From Bolinopsis microptera (lineage: Eukaryota; Ctenophora; Tentaculata; Lobata; Bolinopsidae), in assembly GCF_026151205.1 (NCBI RefSeq), contig NC_087073.1, positions 14,341,837 through 14,405,836 of the forward strand: a stretch of 64,000 bases of DNA. Reading direction: 5' to 3'. Position numbers and translations under genes: made by a program. Numbering within the stretch: position 1 is the stretch's first letter; the number at the start of each line of letters is the position of its first letter. The notes under the pieces are model-generated. The model was not told the origin of the DNA and searched no databases. It saw only the letters and a list, made by a program, of their open reading frames with translations. Positions 14,301 to 22,803 of the stretch are shown in pieces.

Positions 14301-17300
14301 TGACTGACTGTTTAGCATTTCATCTTGACTTGCTTCGTCGCAGACTGTTTAATTCTTCCATGCGGTTTAAATATCTAAAACAGATTCCGACAACACGAAC
14401 TATAACCTGTTGATTACAGTGGTTTCTGAACAGCGAAGGCTCACTGTATTATTATTAAAGTGGTAGGTACATTGTAATAAAGACATGTTAGGAATCCTAA
14501 TTTCCCAAATTCCTCACAACCCGTGAAATTGCATGTTTTTCAAATAACAGTGATAATGACAATACATCAACAGAAATAAAGCTAATGACGTCAGGATAGA
14601 CTGATATCAGATTGGGATGGTGTGTGCTCAGATTACCGATTGTATTGTCGTCTAATTGTTCAATGTGTTAGTGTCTGATGTTAACCTGTGTTGTTAGTCT
14701 CTGAATCTCACTATATTTGCCTGTGTTGTTAGAGCAACACTTAGCTGTCCATATTTACAATTCAAAGATTGATAAATAAGGGCTCCCCAAAACCGGCTTT
14801 GCCACTTTCCAGAACCGTACAGATATGATAACGTATTTTTAAATGATTTGTTTCTTCATTCTCGTCTCTCAGACGTGCTTCAACACGGAAAACAGGCATA
14901 CTGCTTAATAAATCTCATCATAACTCCAAAATACAGCTTTTCTTTGTCCAAATCATTGATTACTATTTTTCAAGTATTCCTAAGTCATTGCTGAGAGCTC
15001 CGACAAGGAAACACTTTACCGTTTGTTTACACAAAGTATACCACATTACACTGAATATCACACCAGATCACAGTATGTATATTGTTTGACATTCTCCGGT
15101 GTGTGTAATACTTGCGTTTCCTGACTAGACTGTTTGATTTCGTACTTTACAGTAATTTCAATGCTCCTTCACAGCCCATCTCTCCAGTAGGTCCAGGCAC
15201 GACGAGATGAACATGTTACTGATATCTTGTTACTGATATCTTGTTACTGATATCTTGTTACTGATATCTTGTTACTGATACCTTGTTAGAGTATGATATG
15301 GAAGACATAATACTGATAACGCTCCGGGAAAATGACTTGATCCGCGTGGATAAGAAGATACTAACAGAGAATGGAACTGTGTTCGAACACTTGATAAATG
15401 AACTGGGTCACAAGCAACTTGAGATGGACGACTTTGATCCAGGTACGGTGAGACTGTTTATAGAAAGTCTTGCAGAGAAAAGGGTAGAGTACATTGAGGA
15501 GACTGATTTTAGGGACCTTCATAAACTGTCTGTAGTGTTTGGGGTCTCGTGGCTGATTGAGTACAGTAGGAAATGGTTGAAAAGCAGAATAGTTGAAATA
15601 AACGATTCTACAACAAATCAAAGAAAAATGTTCTTATACGAAGAGTGTTTCTTTATCTGTGACAAATGGAAACTATTCTTATTTGTGGACACTCTTATTT
15701 TGAAACTGAGGTTTATGGACAACACATTAATGCTCTCAGAACTGATGAGTCATTCTGGATGTTTGAAGACAAATCACCTAAAATATTTACTACATTTAGC
15801 TGGGAGTGACACTGGTATTTTCCTACAGATCATGATTTTTCAGATTAATATTCAGCAATCTGTTGACGAAAATACCAGATTCCTACTACAAAATCTTAAT
15901 CTGCCTCTTTGTATTCAGCGCGATGAAGATTTGTATCACGAACTGTTTGACCGGTTATCTCAATCATCCAAAACATCAAACGATGATCTGAAAATGGCGC
16001 TAGCTCTGACAAATGAAGCAACAAAACAGGTACTAGGCAACAGAAATAGTCCCACAGGTGATGATTTGACGGTGTATGATTCTAGAAAATGGTTTGATAT
16101 TGAGAAGAGATGTGACAACTTAATGATGATATACGTGTGTGTGGTAGAGGGGATGGTTACCAGTATGTATGATGTTATTGAAATGTCAGCAAGGGTTGTA
16201 ATGCAATCAGAACCCAGCACGGAGGAGGTTGACGAGTTTTTTGAACAGTTAGAACACTCAGGTGAATCTTTGCAGAAAGTTTCAAATTCTTATGTGGCAA
16301 TCATAATCTCGGCCTTGAAGTTTACTAATTTTAGTAGTCGTAGGGAAAAATTACAGCTGGTAAGATTATTAGAAATGTTCAACGGAAGTGAAAAACTGTC
16401 AGCAAAATTCAGTCAAGTTCAGATAATCGGAGAATTAACGAAAGGATCCTCACTGGCGACGTCTCTTAAAAGTATGATGAAAATCAAAACCCAAGAAAAG
16501 TACATTTTCAAATACAAGCACCCCGGACTAAAAGATTGCGAGAGAGAAGGACACTGTGGATTCATGCTAAAATTCAACAAAGAGAACGCAACTTATGAGT
16601 TATCTCAAAATCCAAGTGACTACCAGAACAGGAGTATTCACACGCACGATATTTTCAAAGCAGGAAAGATGAGTTGGTACAGTTTGGAGCACGGAGAATC
16701 TCGGTTAGGAAGCAAAACAACTCTACCTAAACGGTGGAGATGGGGGTGGTTTGAGTGGGGGTTTAAGTGGTTCAGGAGGGAGGATGGGCTGTATAACATA
16801 CTCTGGCAGAGTAATCGAGAACAGTTCTGTGTAGATTATGATATTAGCGACCATTTAGCAGCCAGGTCTTAAATCGAATGTGTGAGTAGTAACCTTTGTG
16901 TAAGTAACTTTTCTCCAACTTTGGTAGCTACTGATTTTTTTAATATTTGAAATTTTAAATGTACCATAATATCTATAGTTCACATCGCGTTTTAAACCAT
17001 AACAGATATATTTGTCTTACTAACATTAAACAGGTTCAGTGTAAGTTAGTTCCCACACAACACTAACCAGGAGAGGAGAGTTAACATTAAACAGGTTGTG
17101 TAAGTTAGTTCCCACACAACACTAACCAGGAGAGGAGAGTTAACATTGAACATGTTCAGTGTAAGTTAGTTCCCACACAACACTAACCAGGAGAGGAGAG
17201 TTAACATTAAACAGGTTGTGTAAGTTAGTTCCCACACAACACTAACCAGGAGAGGAGAGCTAACATTAAACAGGTTGTGTAAGTTAGTTCCCACACAACA

Positions 17301-18995
17301 CTAACCAGGAGAGGAGAGCTAACATTAAACAGGTTGTGTAAGTTAGTTCCCACACAACACTAACCAGGAGAGGAGAGCTAACATTAAACAGGTTGTGTAA
17401 GTTAGTTCCCACACAACACTAACCAGGAGAGGAGAGCTAACATTAAACAGGTTGTGTAAGTTAGTTCCCGCACAACACTAACCAGGAGAGGAGAGCTAAC
17501 ATTAAACAGGTTGTGTAAGTTAGTTCCCACACAACACTAACCAGGAGAGGAGAGTTCAGCCCACCCAGTAAAGTGGTAGAGAGTCTGGACCAGGTCAGCT
17601 AACATAACATTCTTACACTCGCGTATAGCCACTCCGGTACTGATACACTCCATTACAGCGAGGAGTTTACCTTGCTTCTGTACTTCACGCGTCACACTGC
17701 GGTTACAGGGGTTAGGGGTGAGAGTGGCCTGCCTACTAAAGTACGCTAATTATTATTTATTACTGGCGTAAAAAAGCATTCTTATAAATAGATTTCACTG
17801 CGTGTGGATGGGAATGTAAACCTAATTCTTAATTTGTTTTGACACGTGAAAATCTTTTTGGGAGCTGACTTGATAAAATTTTCAACATTCCAACACAAAC
17901 TAACTTCACCTTCCCACCAGTAGTTCAATGCAAAATACGCGACAAACAGCAGCACTCTGACAGCTAACCTGTAAAGGTGTCTGGCTCGAATGTGACCCTG
18001 CATCTTACCCCACCCTTCCTTAGCCTCCCTAGCTCCTTTCATCGCTTCAGCAATACTCCCCCCGTTTGTTGGGATGTGTGTGATCAATTTATCAGTGGAG
18101 ATGTTGGTAACCGTCAACATTTCTCCTGATCCAGGACTCATCTTGTTCATCACAAAGTCTCCTAGTTTCTGTGAGTTGATCCACGCCATGGCAGCAGCAT
18201 CTGATTCCTTTGCTGAACTGTACTCCAGATTCTTGAAGATAGCTTTCTCCTGCGGTTTGAAGGTCCTAAATAACTCCAGTATTTACTGTAGAGAATCAGA
18301 GATGTTAATTGTTGAAATTTAATGTGATACTAATAGCAAACTGTCGTTTGTGTAAATGATAACAGCAATATAATTGTATGCTGAGAGGGGGGGGAGGTGA
18401 GCCATATTCGTTTTAACATCTATTCAGCTTCCAGCAGGGACCAATAAACTCTTAGAATCACTGTCATGTTCCAAAGTTCGGTGTAAATATGGCTCTCCTC
18501 CCATAGGTAAACAAGTCAAAACTCTTTTGACGAGTAGAAAGCTAATAATTTAAAATGAAATAGTGATAAATATTAAATTAAACGAGCTCTACTTCCATAT
18601 TTCTTACCTTTGAGACGAAATGTCCGTTCTGTTCATCTTCATTAGCCATGATGATATCTGGCAGCTGCTTGTTCATGCTCACATTCTCATCACTGAACCC
18701 TGTCGCACCAACCTGTTAGTTAGACACTTAGTTACTTAGTAGTTAGTACTCTGTACTTACTTGGTAAACCCTGTTAGTTCTAATCTCACGCCACGTGACA
18801 TGACGTCATTACTCAATTACTGGCATTGAGATTGTAACATTGGCATCAGGAGCAAATGCTTAGTGTATATTTGAATGTTTGCTTTGTAATCATGATATTT
18901 TGATGAATAAACAATTTACAAAGCACTAAAATATACTGCTCCATTACCTTTTTGTCAGTTGCTTGTCTTTTGGAAGGGGGAGATTCGCTAGACAT
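1656..18995 (-). CDS. ALDH16A1: ALDH16A1-type aldehyde dehydrogenase family protein, 16 exons, 850 aa
   Basis: Exons (minus strand, joined by splice phase): 18995-18948, 18712-18608, 18273-17969, 17696-17542, 14199-14120, 13858-13715, 13367-13166, 12667-12465, 12324-12109, 11985-11805, 11661-11580, 11452-11285, 11185-11050, 4196-3969, 2066-1940, 1828-1656. They total 2553 nt with no internal stop; human ALDH16A1 has 802 residues. Residues 62 onward (EKAIFKNLEYSS) match the family N-terminus. Domain 1 contains PALAAGNCVVVSP; the truncated second ALDH domain contains VGVIGITAPAQWP and AIAAGNTVVVLPS, and the C-terminus VQAVWYFGY matches the family. At the active site, the canonical GQxC reads GQAY (Tyr350) and the ELGGK glutamate is Ser316, so domain 1 should be catalytically dead. 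The first 51 residues are an extension relative to human. The exon 2/3 junction is the least certain, because the nearer AG would place an in-frame stop. Start chosen at 18995, 9 nt after a splice-like AG. Confidence 0.9.
2067..2870. other. ALDH16A1 intron 14, 3' part, no gene
   Basis: AT-rich intron sequence between exons 14 and 15. The stretch 2630-2800 is rich in GTGA/GATG-type words resembling an old, decayed minisatellite. I see no coding signal. Confidence 0.5.
2871..3596 (-). mobile_element. Penelope-like element fragment with GIY-YIG endonuclease
   Basis: A 241-codon open frame carries a Cys-rich linker (CSINSCKICP) followed by VVYKIKCKLC and LYVGETSRKVHARVGEHL. That is the GIY-YIG endonuclease arrangement at the C-terminus of Penelope-like retroelements, with the late acidic/Asn motif around KIFEAMFMINLNPTIN. 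The reverse-transcriptase part expected upstream (higher coordinates) is missing, so this is a 5'-truncated copy. It lies in intron 14 of ALDH16A1 in the same orientation as the host gene. The first codon of the open frame is TTG, so it is not a natural start. The endonuclease frame itself is undamaged. Confidence 0.8.
4197..5299. other. ALDH16A1 intron 13, distal part
   Basis: No gene recognised. At 4818-4866 there are several copies of ACACGTGA-like words (E-box CACGTG cores) in tandem. At 5080-5140 a short frame reads PCPPGTYNC, reminiscent of ephrin-receptor-like Cys-rich repeats, but it is too short to call. Confidence 0.4.
5300..6558. mobile_element. Foldback DNA element with poly-G/poly-C ends, TTAA target duplication
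   Basis: The left arm (5347-5833) is repeated in inverse at 6024-6542 with high identity. The left end is a 47-nt G run and the right end a 16-nt C run. TTAA flanks both sides exactly (5296-5299 and 6559-6562). The central 190 bp contains a second, smaller palindrome around TTTGGCGGCCAAATT. There is no transposase. TTAA duplication is known for piggyBac and Kolobok elements; the purine-rich 5' end would fit Kolobok better, but this is inference. Confidence 0.85.
6563..7948. repeat. Intron 13 sequence with poly-C tracts
   Basis: Homopolymer C runs at about 6790-6817 and 7064-7086 break otherwise unremarkable AT-rich intron. The second run is flanked by two GGACGTGTCC words. I see no gene. Confidence 0.5.
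7949..8383. mobile_element. Short TIR element with poly-C end, 7-bp target duplication
   Basis: The left end (GGGGGGATCA near 7955, then CGTACGTGACGT near 7978) is matched in inverse at the right end (ACGTCACGTACG near 8321, TGATC followed by a roughly 33-nt C run). GACCCAG flanks both sides (7942-7948 and 8384-8390). The interior repeats GGTACTAACTG three times (8041, 8098, 8121). No coding capacity, so a non-autonomous element. Confidence 0.7.
8485..8668. repeat. Two short degenerate tandem repeats upstream of the nested secreted gene
   Basis: First about four copies of an 18-20-bp CCATCGTTCAGGATC-like unit, then two and a half copies of a roughly 55-bp unit starting AATAGTCATTTACAGTTCCT. 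They lie within 100-270 bp of the start of the nested gene, so they may be part of its promoter region. Confidence 0.5.
8755..10857 (+). CDS. Secreted Cys-rich protein with ephrin-receptor-like and sushi domains, nested in ALDH16A1 intron 13
   Basis: Exons joined by phase (all phase 1): 8755-8806, 9090-9215, 9368-9778, 9922-10062, 10270-10461, and a possible tiny last exon 10844-10857. This gives about 311 residues. Exon 1 is a signal peptide (MVQFNLFEVLLLIAISQ). Exon 2 has a Cys pattern with CQQCPDGTLANQNNTDC. Exon 3 (411 nt) encodes a Trp-rich, roughly 137-residue domain that I do not recognise, perhaps a beta-sandwich. Exon 4 (PCGPGTF, CVPC, CSPC) resembles GCC2/GCC3 ephrin-receptor-like repeats. 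Exon 5 is a CCP/sushi module (VTVSCEEGFLLRG, GTFPSCKA). The last exon is weak; without it the frame stops at 10535. The gene lies wholly inside an intron of ALDH16A1, on the opposite strand. An extracellular or innate-recognition role is only a guess. Confidence 0.65.
10858..11049. other. Intron remainder, no gene
   Basis: AT-rich sequence between the nested secreted gene and exon 13 of ALDH16A1. Nothing recognised. Confidence 0.4.
12668..13165. other. ALDH16A1 intron 7, no gene
   Basis: About 500 bp of intron containing CpG-containing words around 12780-12860. No open frame or repeat of note. Confidence 0.4.
13982..14043. repeat. Perfect 22-bp inverted repeat with 18-nt loop
   Basis: ATAAGCGTTACAAAGTAAAC-GA at 13982-14003 is repeated exactly in inverse at 14022-14043 within ALDH16A1 intron 5. 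It could form a stable hairpin in DNA or pre-mRNA, or be the remnant of a tiny foldback element. It does not match a known RNA class. Confidence 0.8.
14200..15213. other. ALDH16A1 intron 4, stretch before the nested BTB gene
   Basis: AT-rich intron with no recognisable gene. Short duplicated words (TGACTGACTGACTG near 14299) are the only repeats. Confidence 0.4.
15214..15283. repeat. 14-bp tandem repeat directly before the BTB gene
   Basis: Five copies of TGTTACTGATATCT (the last with one change) end 15 bp before the likely start codon of the BTB-like gene. They could be promoter or 5' leader sequence. Confidence 0.85.
15298..16872 (+). CDS. BTB/POZ-like protein, intronless, nested in ALDH16A1 intron 4
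   Basis: A 524-codon open frame begins at ATG 15298; the frame is open to 15283 but only via TTG. Residues about 1-100 have the BTB/POZ pattern: a start like DIILITLRENDLIRVDKKIL, then FEHLINELGH, FDPGTVRLFIESL and DLHKLSVVFGVSWL. A helical BACK-like stretch follows. The C-terminal 120 residues are Trp-rich (RWRWGWFEWGFKWF) and not recognised; they may be a ligand or partner-binding module, as in Cul3 adaptors, but this is inference. The gene lies inside an intron of ALDH16A1 on the opposite strand. A splice-like AG sits 8 nt before the ATG, and an out-of-frame ATG lies at 15292. It could be a retrocopy or a lineage-specific BTB family member. Confidence 0.75.
   Translation: MEDIILITLRENDLIRVDKKILTENGTVFEHLINELGHKQLEMDDFDPGTVRLFIESLAEKRVEYIEETDFRDLHKLSVVFGVSWLIEYSRKWLKSRIVEINDSTTNQRKMFLYEECFFICDKWKLFLFVDTLILKLRFMDNTLMLSELMSHSGCLKTNHLKYLLHLAGSDTGIFLQIMIFQINIQQSVDENTRFLLQNLNLPLCIQRDEDLYHELFDRLSQSSKTSNDDLKMALALTNEATKQVLGNRNSPTGDDLTVYDSRKWFDIEKRCDNLMMIYVCVVEGMVTSMYDVIEMSARVVMQSEPSTEEVDEFFEQLEHSGESLQKVSNSYVAIIISALKFTNFSSRREKLQLVRLLEMFNGSEKLSAKFSQVQIIGELTKGSSLATSLKSMMKIKTQEKYIFKYKHPGLKDCEREGHCGFMLKFNKENATYELSQNPSDYQNRSIHTHDIFKAGKMSWYSLEHGESRLGSKTTLPKRWRWGWFEWGFKWFRREDGLYNILWQSNREQFCVDYDISDHLAARS
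17021..17554. repeat. 59-bp minisatellite repeating the ALDH16A1 exon 4 splice donor
   Basis: Nine head-to-tail copies (59 bp; two early copies have a 2-bp longer variant). The copy nearest exon 4 joins it directly: on the minus strand every unit reads CTCTCCTCTCCTG followed by GTTAGT. That is the last 13 exonic bases plus the donor of exon 4 (17542). Copies are nearly identical. Confidence 0.95.
18386..18502. mobile_element. Possible small MITE with ~17-bp inverted ends
   Basis: GGGGAGGTGAGCCATATT at 18391-18408 and AATATGGCTCTCCTCCC at 18486-18502 are inverse copies with one or two mismatches. The element lies in intron 2 of ALDH16A1. No clear target duplication was seen. Confidence 0.4.
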
Positions 18996-19369
18996 TCTAC
19001 TGTCCTAGATAACAATAAAATGGAGTTGACTAATGTTAACTGAATTACACGATAATATTATTTTATCAGTTAATTAGATTTTGACTAAAGTTAACTTGAG
19101 TTATTTGGATAAAATTCTTTTTTCATAACTTTATTCTGATCCGAGTTTTAGAAGCAGAGCTCACAATTTGTAAACTAATTAAACCACAGAATATAAATAG
19201 CAGAAGGCTATACACAAGTTACAAATAGAGTGGTCTGACAAAATTTGTAATATACAAAAAAATAAGTCAAGATTTGAGCTAGCAAACTTGAGCAAACCCC
19301 ATATATTATATTCGCATTTAATTATAAACAAAATCAATAAAATAACTTACTTAAAAGAACATCATATTT

Positions 19370-20506
19370 TCATCTCATATCTTTGATAAGCTTATTACGT
19401 GAATAATACCACTTTTTAATGTAAGTTTTACCCAGTATATCTACTTGAGTGTTAATTGCAAATTCTCTTTCGTAACAACCAGTCTTTATGCTAGACTTTG
19501 ACCAGGCCGGTTTTTTATGTAATAACTCACCCTTAAAATCCTTTTTTGTTCGTTTGTCAACAAGCAATGAATTACATAAATTCTTAGCTCTTGAACCACG
19601 GATTTTCGTCTTCTTTACATTCCTTGAAAATCTGTCATTGTAAAAGCCTTTAAAAATGTTTTGAACCATCGTTGTGGTTTGAGATGTGATATCTTCGATT
19701 TGACTAGAAGACAAGCTGTCATGATCTTCAGCATTGAGAATAACTTCATTTTTGATAACTCTGACGAAGTCTTTCGAAAGTTCTAATTCGGAACATTCCT
19801 TTTGCTTTCGACATAATCTTTTACATCTATGGTTTGATTTGCCAACACTTTCAGATTGAATCGGCGATGTAGAATTATAAAATTTATAGATTTCATTTTC
19901 ATTGAGTTCTCTGATAATAGGTCTATAAGGCATCAACTGATAATGTTCATTTACGGCAGCAGAAGCGATGTAAGGTTCACAGTTAATGTGACAAAGATGT
20001 GCCAAAGTTGCTACAGCATCCTTTGACTGATGATTAAAGTTAAGTGTTCTTAACTCCTTCAAAAACCTTTTAGAGTGTGTTTTCTCTGGGACACTCTCAC
20101 GATCTTCTTCAACATCAATTTCTTCAAAATGATCAATATCAAACGCATCTCCATAGATAACATTCTGATCTACACTCTGGTGATCATTACTGTCAATATC
20201 TTCTTCTTTATAGGGCTTGACAGCAGGTTCTGTTTTGGAATCCTCAGGGGCATTTGCAGTAAAAATAGACGAAACATCAAAAGTAAAATCATTCTCACAA
20301 TGTTCTATCTTTGGCTCATCAAAACTGATTTCAGTTTCATTGAACGGATCAGTCTCATTGAAAAGTTCAGTCTCATTGAACATACTGGTAACATCAAAAG
20401 TAAAGTCATTCATAGGCATTTCCATAGACTCACTAAGGTCTGGCTCCTGGGTAACTTCCTCTGGAAAATAAAGCTCTGCAATGTTGGCAATATCGTCCAT
20501 ATTCAT
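19370..20506 (-). CDS. Hypothetical protein, acidic N-terminus, basic C-terminus, 378 aa
   Basis: Single open frame from ATG 20506. I do not recognise a family. The N-terminal 120 residues are very acidic and contain an internal duplication (NDFTFDVTSMF at about residues 33-43, NDFTFDVSSIF at about 72-82) plus three FNET(E/D) tandem copies. This layout often goes with transcriptional activation or protein-binding motifs. Residues about 220-345 are rich in Lys/Arg (HRCKRLCRKQKE, NVKKTKIRGSRAK), suggesting nuclear or nucleic-acid-binding character. No zinc finger or homeodomain is visible. A splice-like AG lies 5 nt before the ATG. The gene sits between ALDH16A1 and the RETSAT pair, on the same strand as both. 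Confidence 0.65.
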   Translation of the reverse strand: MNMDDIANIAELYFPEEVTQEPDLSESMEMPMNDFTFDVTSMFNETELFNETDPFNETEISFDEPKIEHCENDFTFDVSSIFTANAPEDSKTEPAVKPYKEEDIDSNDHQSVDQNVIYGDAFDIDHFEEIDVEEDRESVPEKTHSKRFLKELRTLNFNHQSKDAVATLAHLCHINCEPYIASAAVNEHYQLMPYRPIIRELNENEIYKFYNSTSPIQSESVGKSNHRCKRLCRKQKECSELELSKDFVRVIKNEVILNAEDHDSLSSSQIEDITSQTTTMVQNIFKGFYNDRFSRNVKKTKIRGSRAKNLCNSLLVDKRTKKDFKGELLHKKPAWSKSSIKTGCYEREFAINTQVDILGKTYIKKWYYSRNKLIKDMR

Positions 20507-20689
20507 TGTACCTGAATTGCAAAGGGTAAGAAGAATTAAATAATTATTTGATTTGATGATAATTATAATGATTTTATAACACTAAGTGTACCACAATGTA
20601 AAGAGTTGAATTTAATCTTCAATATTCATGTCTTCCTATTGTAATATAATTTATCACACAGATTTTTATCATGATACCAAATTGATACA

Positions 20690-21058
20690 AACTGAAACAA
20701 TGAAACACTTTAATTATTAAAAGGAACTGTTACAGCAAAGAAAAAAACAAATTCTACAACGAATGTCAGGTAAACTATAATTATACAGGATCGTATACGA
20801 TAACTAAATTATAATTTACATTACATTACGATTACCACTTTAATTATCAGTTCAGTAAAAACAACTACAAAGTTTAATCTGACTGTTTTATTCACTTCAT
20901 CGGTTTTCACTTTTCATAGAACCCGTTTTTTAGGTTAAGTTATAATTTCACAAAAAGTGATCATGCGTTCACTAAGCAATATTGAATCATTTAATCGGAT
21001 TTGGTGATCTGGAAATATTGAAAGATTTACATCATTACTAAAATATATTACAACTATT
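20690..21058. repeat. Duplicated RETSAT 3' flank (partner 25020-25390)
   Basis: Similar words appear in the same order downstream of both RETSAT genes: AATGAAACACT, AACTGTTACA, GGTAAACT, ATTCACTTCATCG. So the tandem duplication that made the gene pair included at least part of the 3' flank. Confidence 0.6.
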
Positions 21059-22523
21059 ACGGGTATCGGCCTTACAAAATGACACGAAAAAGGAGATGGC
21101 TCTGAAATGCACAAAAATGAGTTTTGTTCATGTTTTATTATCCAGATAGGTAGTTCAACAGGTATATTTTTCTTCCCGGGGGTTGATTTGATTGAAAAAC
21201 CGTAAATTTTGCGATAAAAATTGTCATCTTTGAAATCTTCCAAAAAAACATGCCTTACAAAATGACAATTTCGTCACGGCTGTCATTTAAAAAAAAGCAG
21301 CCTATAGAAATTTGATTTCACCTAGGACAGTTAGATGAATATAATAGATTGAAGATTAGAATAGCTTTTACAGGAAAAAGGATGATTAAAAAAAGTTGGG
21401 CAATTTCGCGTGAGATAGTGCCTTATAAAATGACAACCCAAAACGGCATCACTTCAAATCCGATTTGGGAAAAAGTTTCATTATTCTTTCACGTGTCTTA
21501 CTGTTAGATATATATGTTGTTTATATTATACCAGTTCTGTTTTTACCAGAATACATTAAAAAAGGAACATTTTTTATACTTTGAAAAATTTTTAAAAATG
21601 TCATTTTGTGAGGCGTAAAAATCATTTTTTGTTTTCATACTTGAACACAGTATTTGGTTATATTTGATATTTTCTATGACTGGATAGATCACTTTTCAGT
21701 GTTTAGTTAACGTTTGACATGTTTTAGGAGTTGTTATTACTCTCTGCTTTCACAAAATAGAAGCTTTATTTCGTTGAGTTTTGAAATCAGAGTTTGAAAT
21801 CAAAGAGTTTGAAATCAAAGTTTTGATATCAGAACTGCACTTTTTTAATGCTACTTGATTGTTAACTGTCAGATTATGATTATTTTTAACTCCTTCTTGT
21901 ATTGACTGTTTCTGATCCATTTTAGATGATGAAAGTAATTCAATCTGAAACATTGTCATTTTGTAAGGCTTTTCGGTGTCATTTTCTGAGGCATTTTGAT
22001 CAAAATTGATGATCAAACAAACACATTTAGGCTCATTATAAGCTTACTGGGTTTAAGAATACCAATAATTAGGCAAGGGGCACCCAATATAAATATGCCA
22101 TCTTTGTATCATAAAATAAAACTGTCCTTTTGTGAGGCATAACACTGTCATTTTGTGAGGCTAGGTCATTTTTTTGTCATTTCTTCTACCAAAGTCACTA
22201 AATCAGTTTTTTTATTTGACCAAAGTAGTCTTTGATTGACATAAGTCATGGTAGTACCTGGTTTTCTGGGGTTAAATTCTAAACTTTGGTCTCCATTCTG
22301 GGTAACAGTTAGGCGGGGCAATGACTGAACAGCAAAAACGTCCATATTTATGTAAGAAATATAGATTCTATGTCATTATCATTCCTTGGGAAGTGTTAAT
22401 TAATGCTTTATCTTTCATACAGTAAAAGGAATAGGGTTCAATGTATAGGGAACCTAAGCTACAGCATGGTCTATGTGGGCTGTCATTTTGTGAGGCCTGT
22501 CATTTTGTAAGGCCGATACCCGT
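21059..22523. mobile_element. Non-autonomous 1.47-kb TIR element with polarised subterminal repeats
   Basis: The ends are ACGGGTATCGGCCTTACAAA (left) and its exact inverse on the right. The 16-bp motif GCCTTACAAAATGACA or close variants occurs ten times. The three left copies (about 21069, 21251, 21421) point one way; the seven right copies (about 21600, 21953, 21977, 22125, 22147, 22479, 22497) point the other way. That is the layout of transposase-binding subterminal repeats. The longest internal frame (21750-22016, minus) is short and unrecognised. The element lies in the duplicated RETSAT 3' flank. No clean target duplication was identified. Confidence 0.8.
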
Positions 22524-22803
22524 ACAATTTGATAAACCCTTTTTTATCATCAAACCGAAAACTTCAAATAAGCGTCCCTTGGATAAAGCTTTCTAAATGT
22601 TTAGAAATGTAAAAAAACTATTCAAATCTGCAAACCAATATAAATAAATATGTGGCACTTCCTTAGCCATAGTCTGTCTGATATTCAAATTTAACATTGG
22701 GCTGCTGTTTCTTATCCAATCTACTTCTTAACCAATCTACTTATACATAATAGCGAGAAATCGTTCATCATGTCAACAGTACCTTTAACAATCTGAAATG
22801 TTA

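Noticed and set aside
17021-17554. CRISPR-like array
   Set aside because: Whole 59-bp units are identical with no unique spacers, and the sequence is from an animal genome; it is a minisatellite.
20935-21243. 102-residue minus-strand frame
   Set aside because: It crosses the left boundary of the TIR element at 21059 and so mixes element and flank; no family resemblance.
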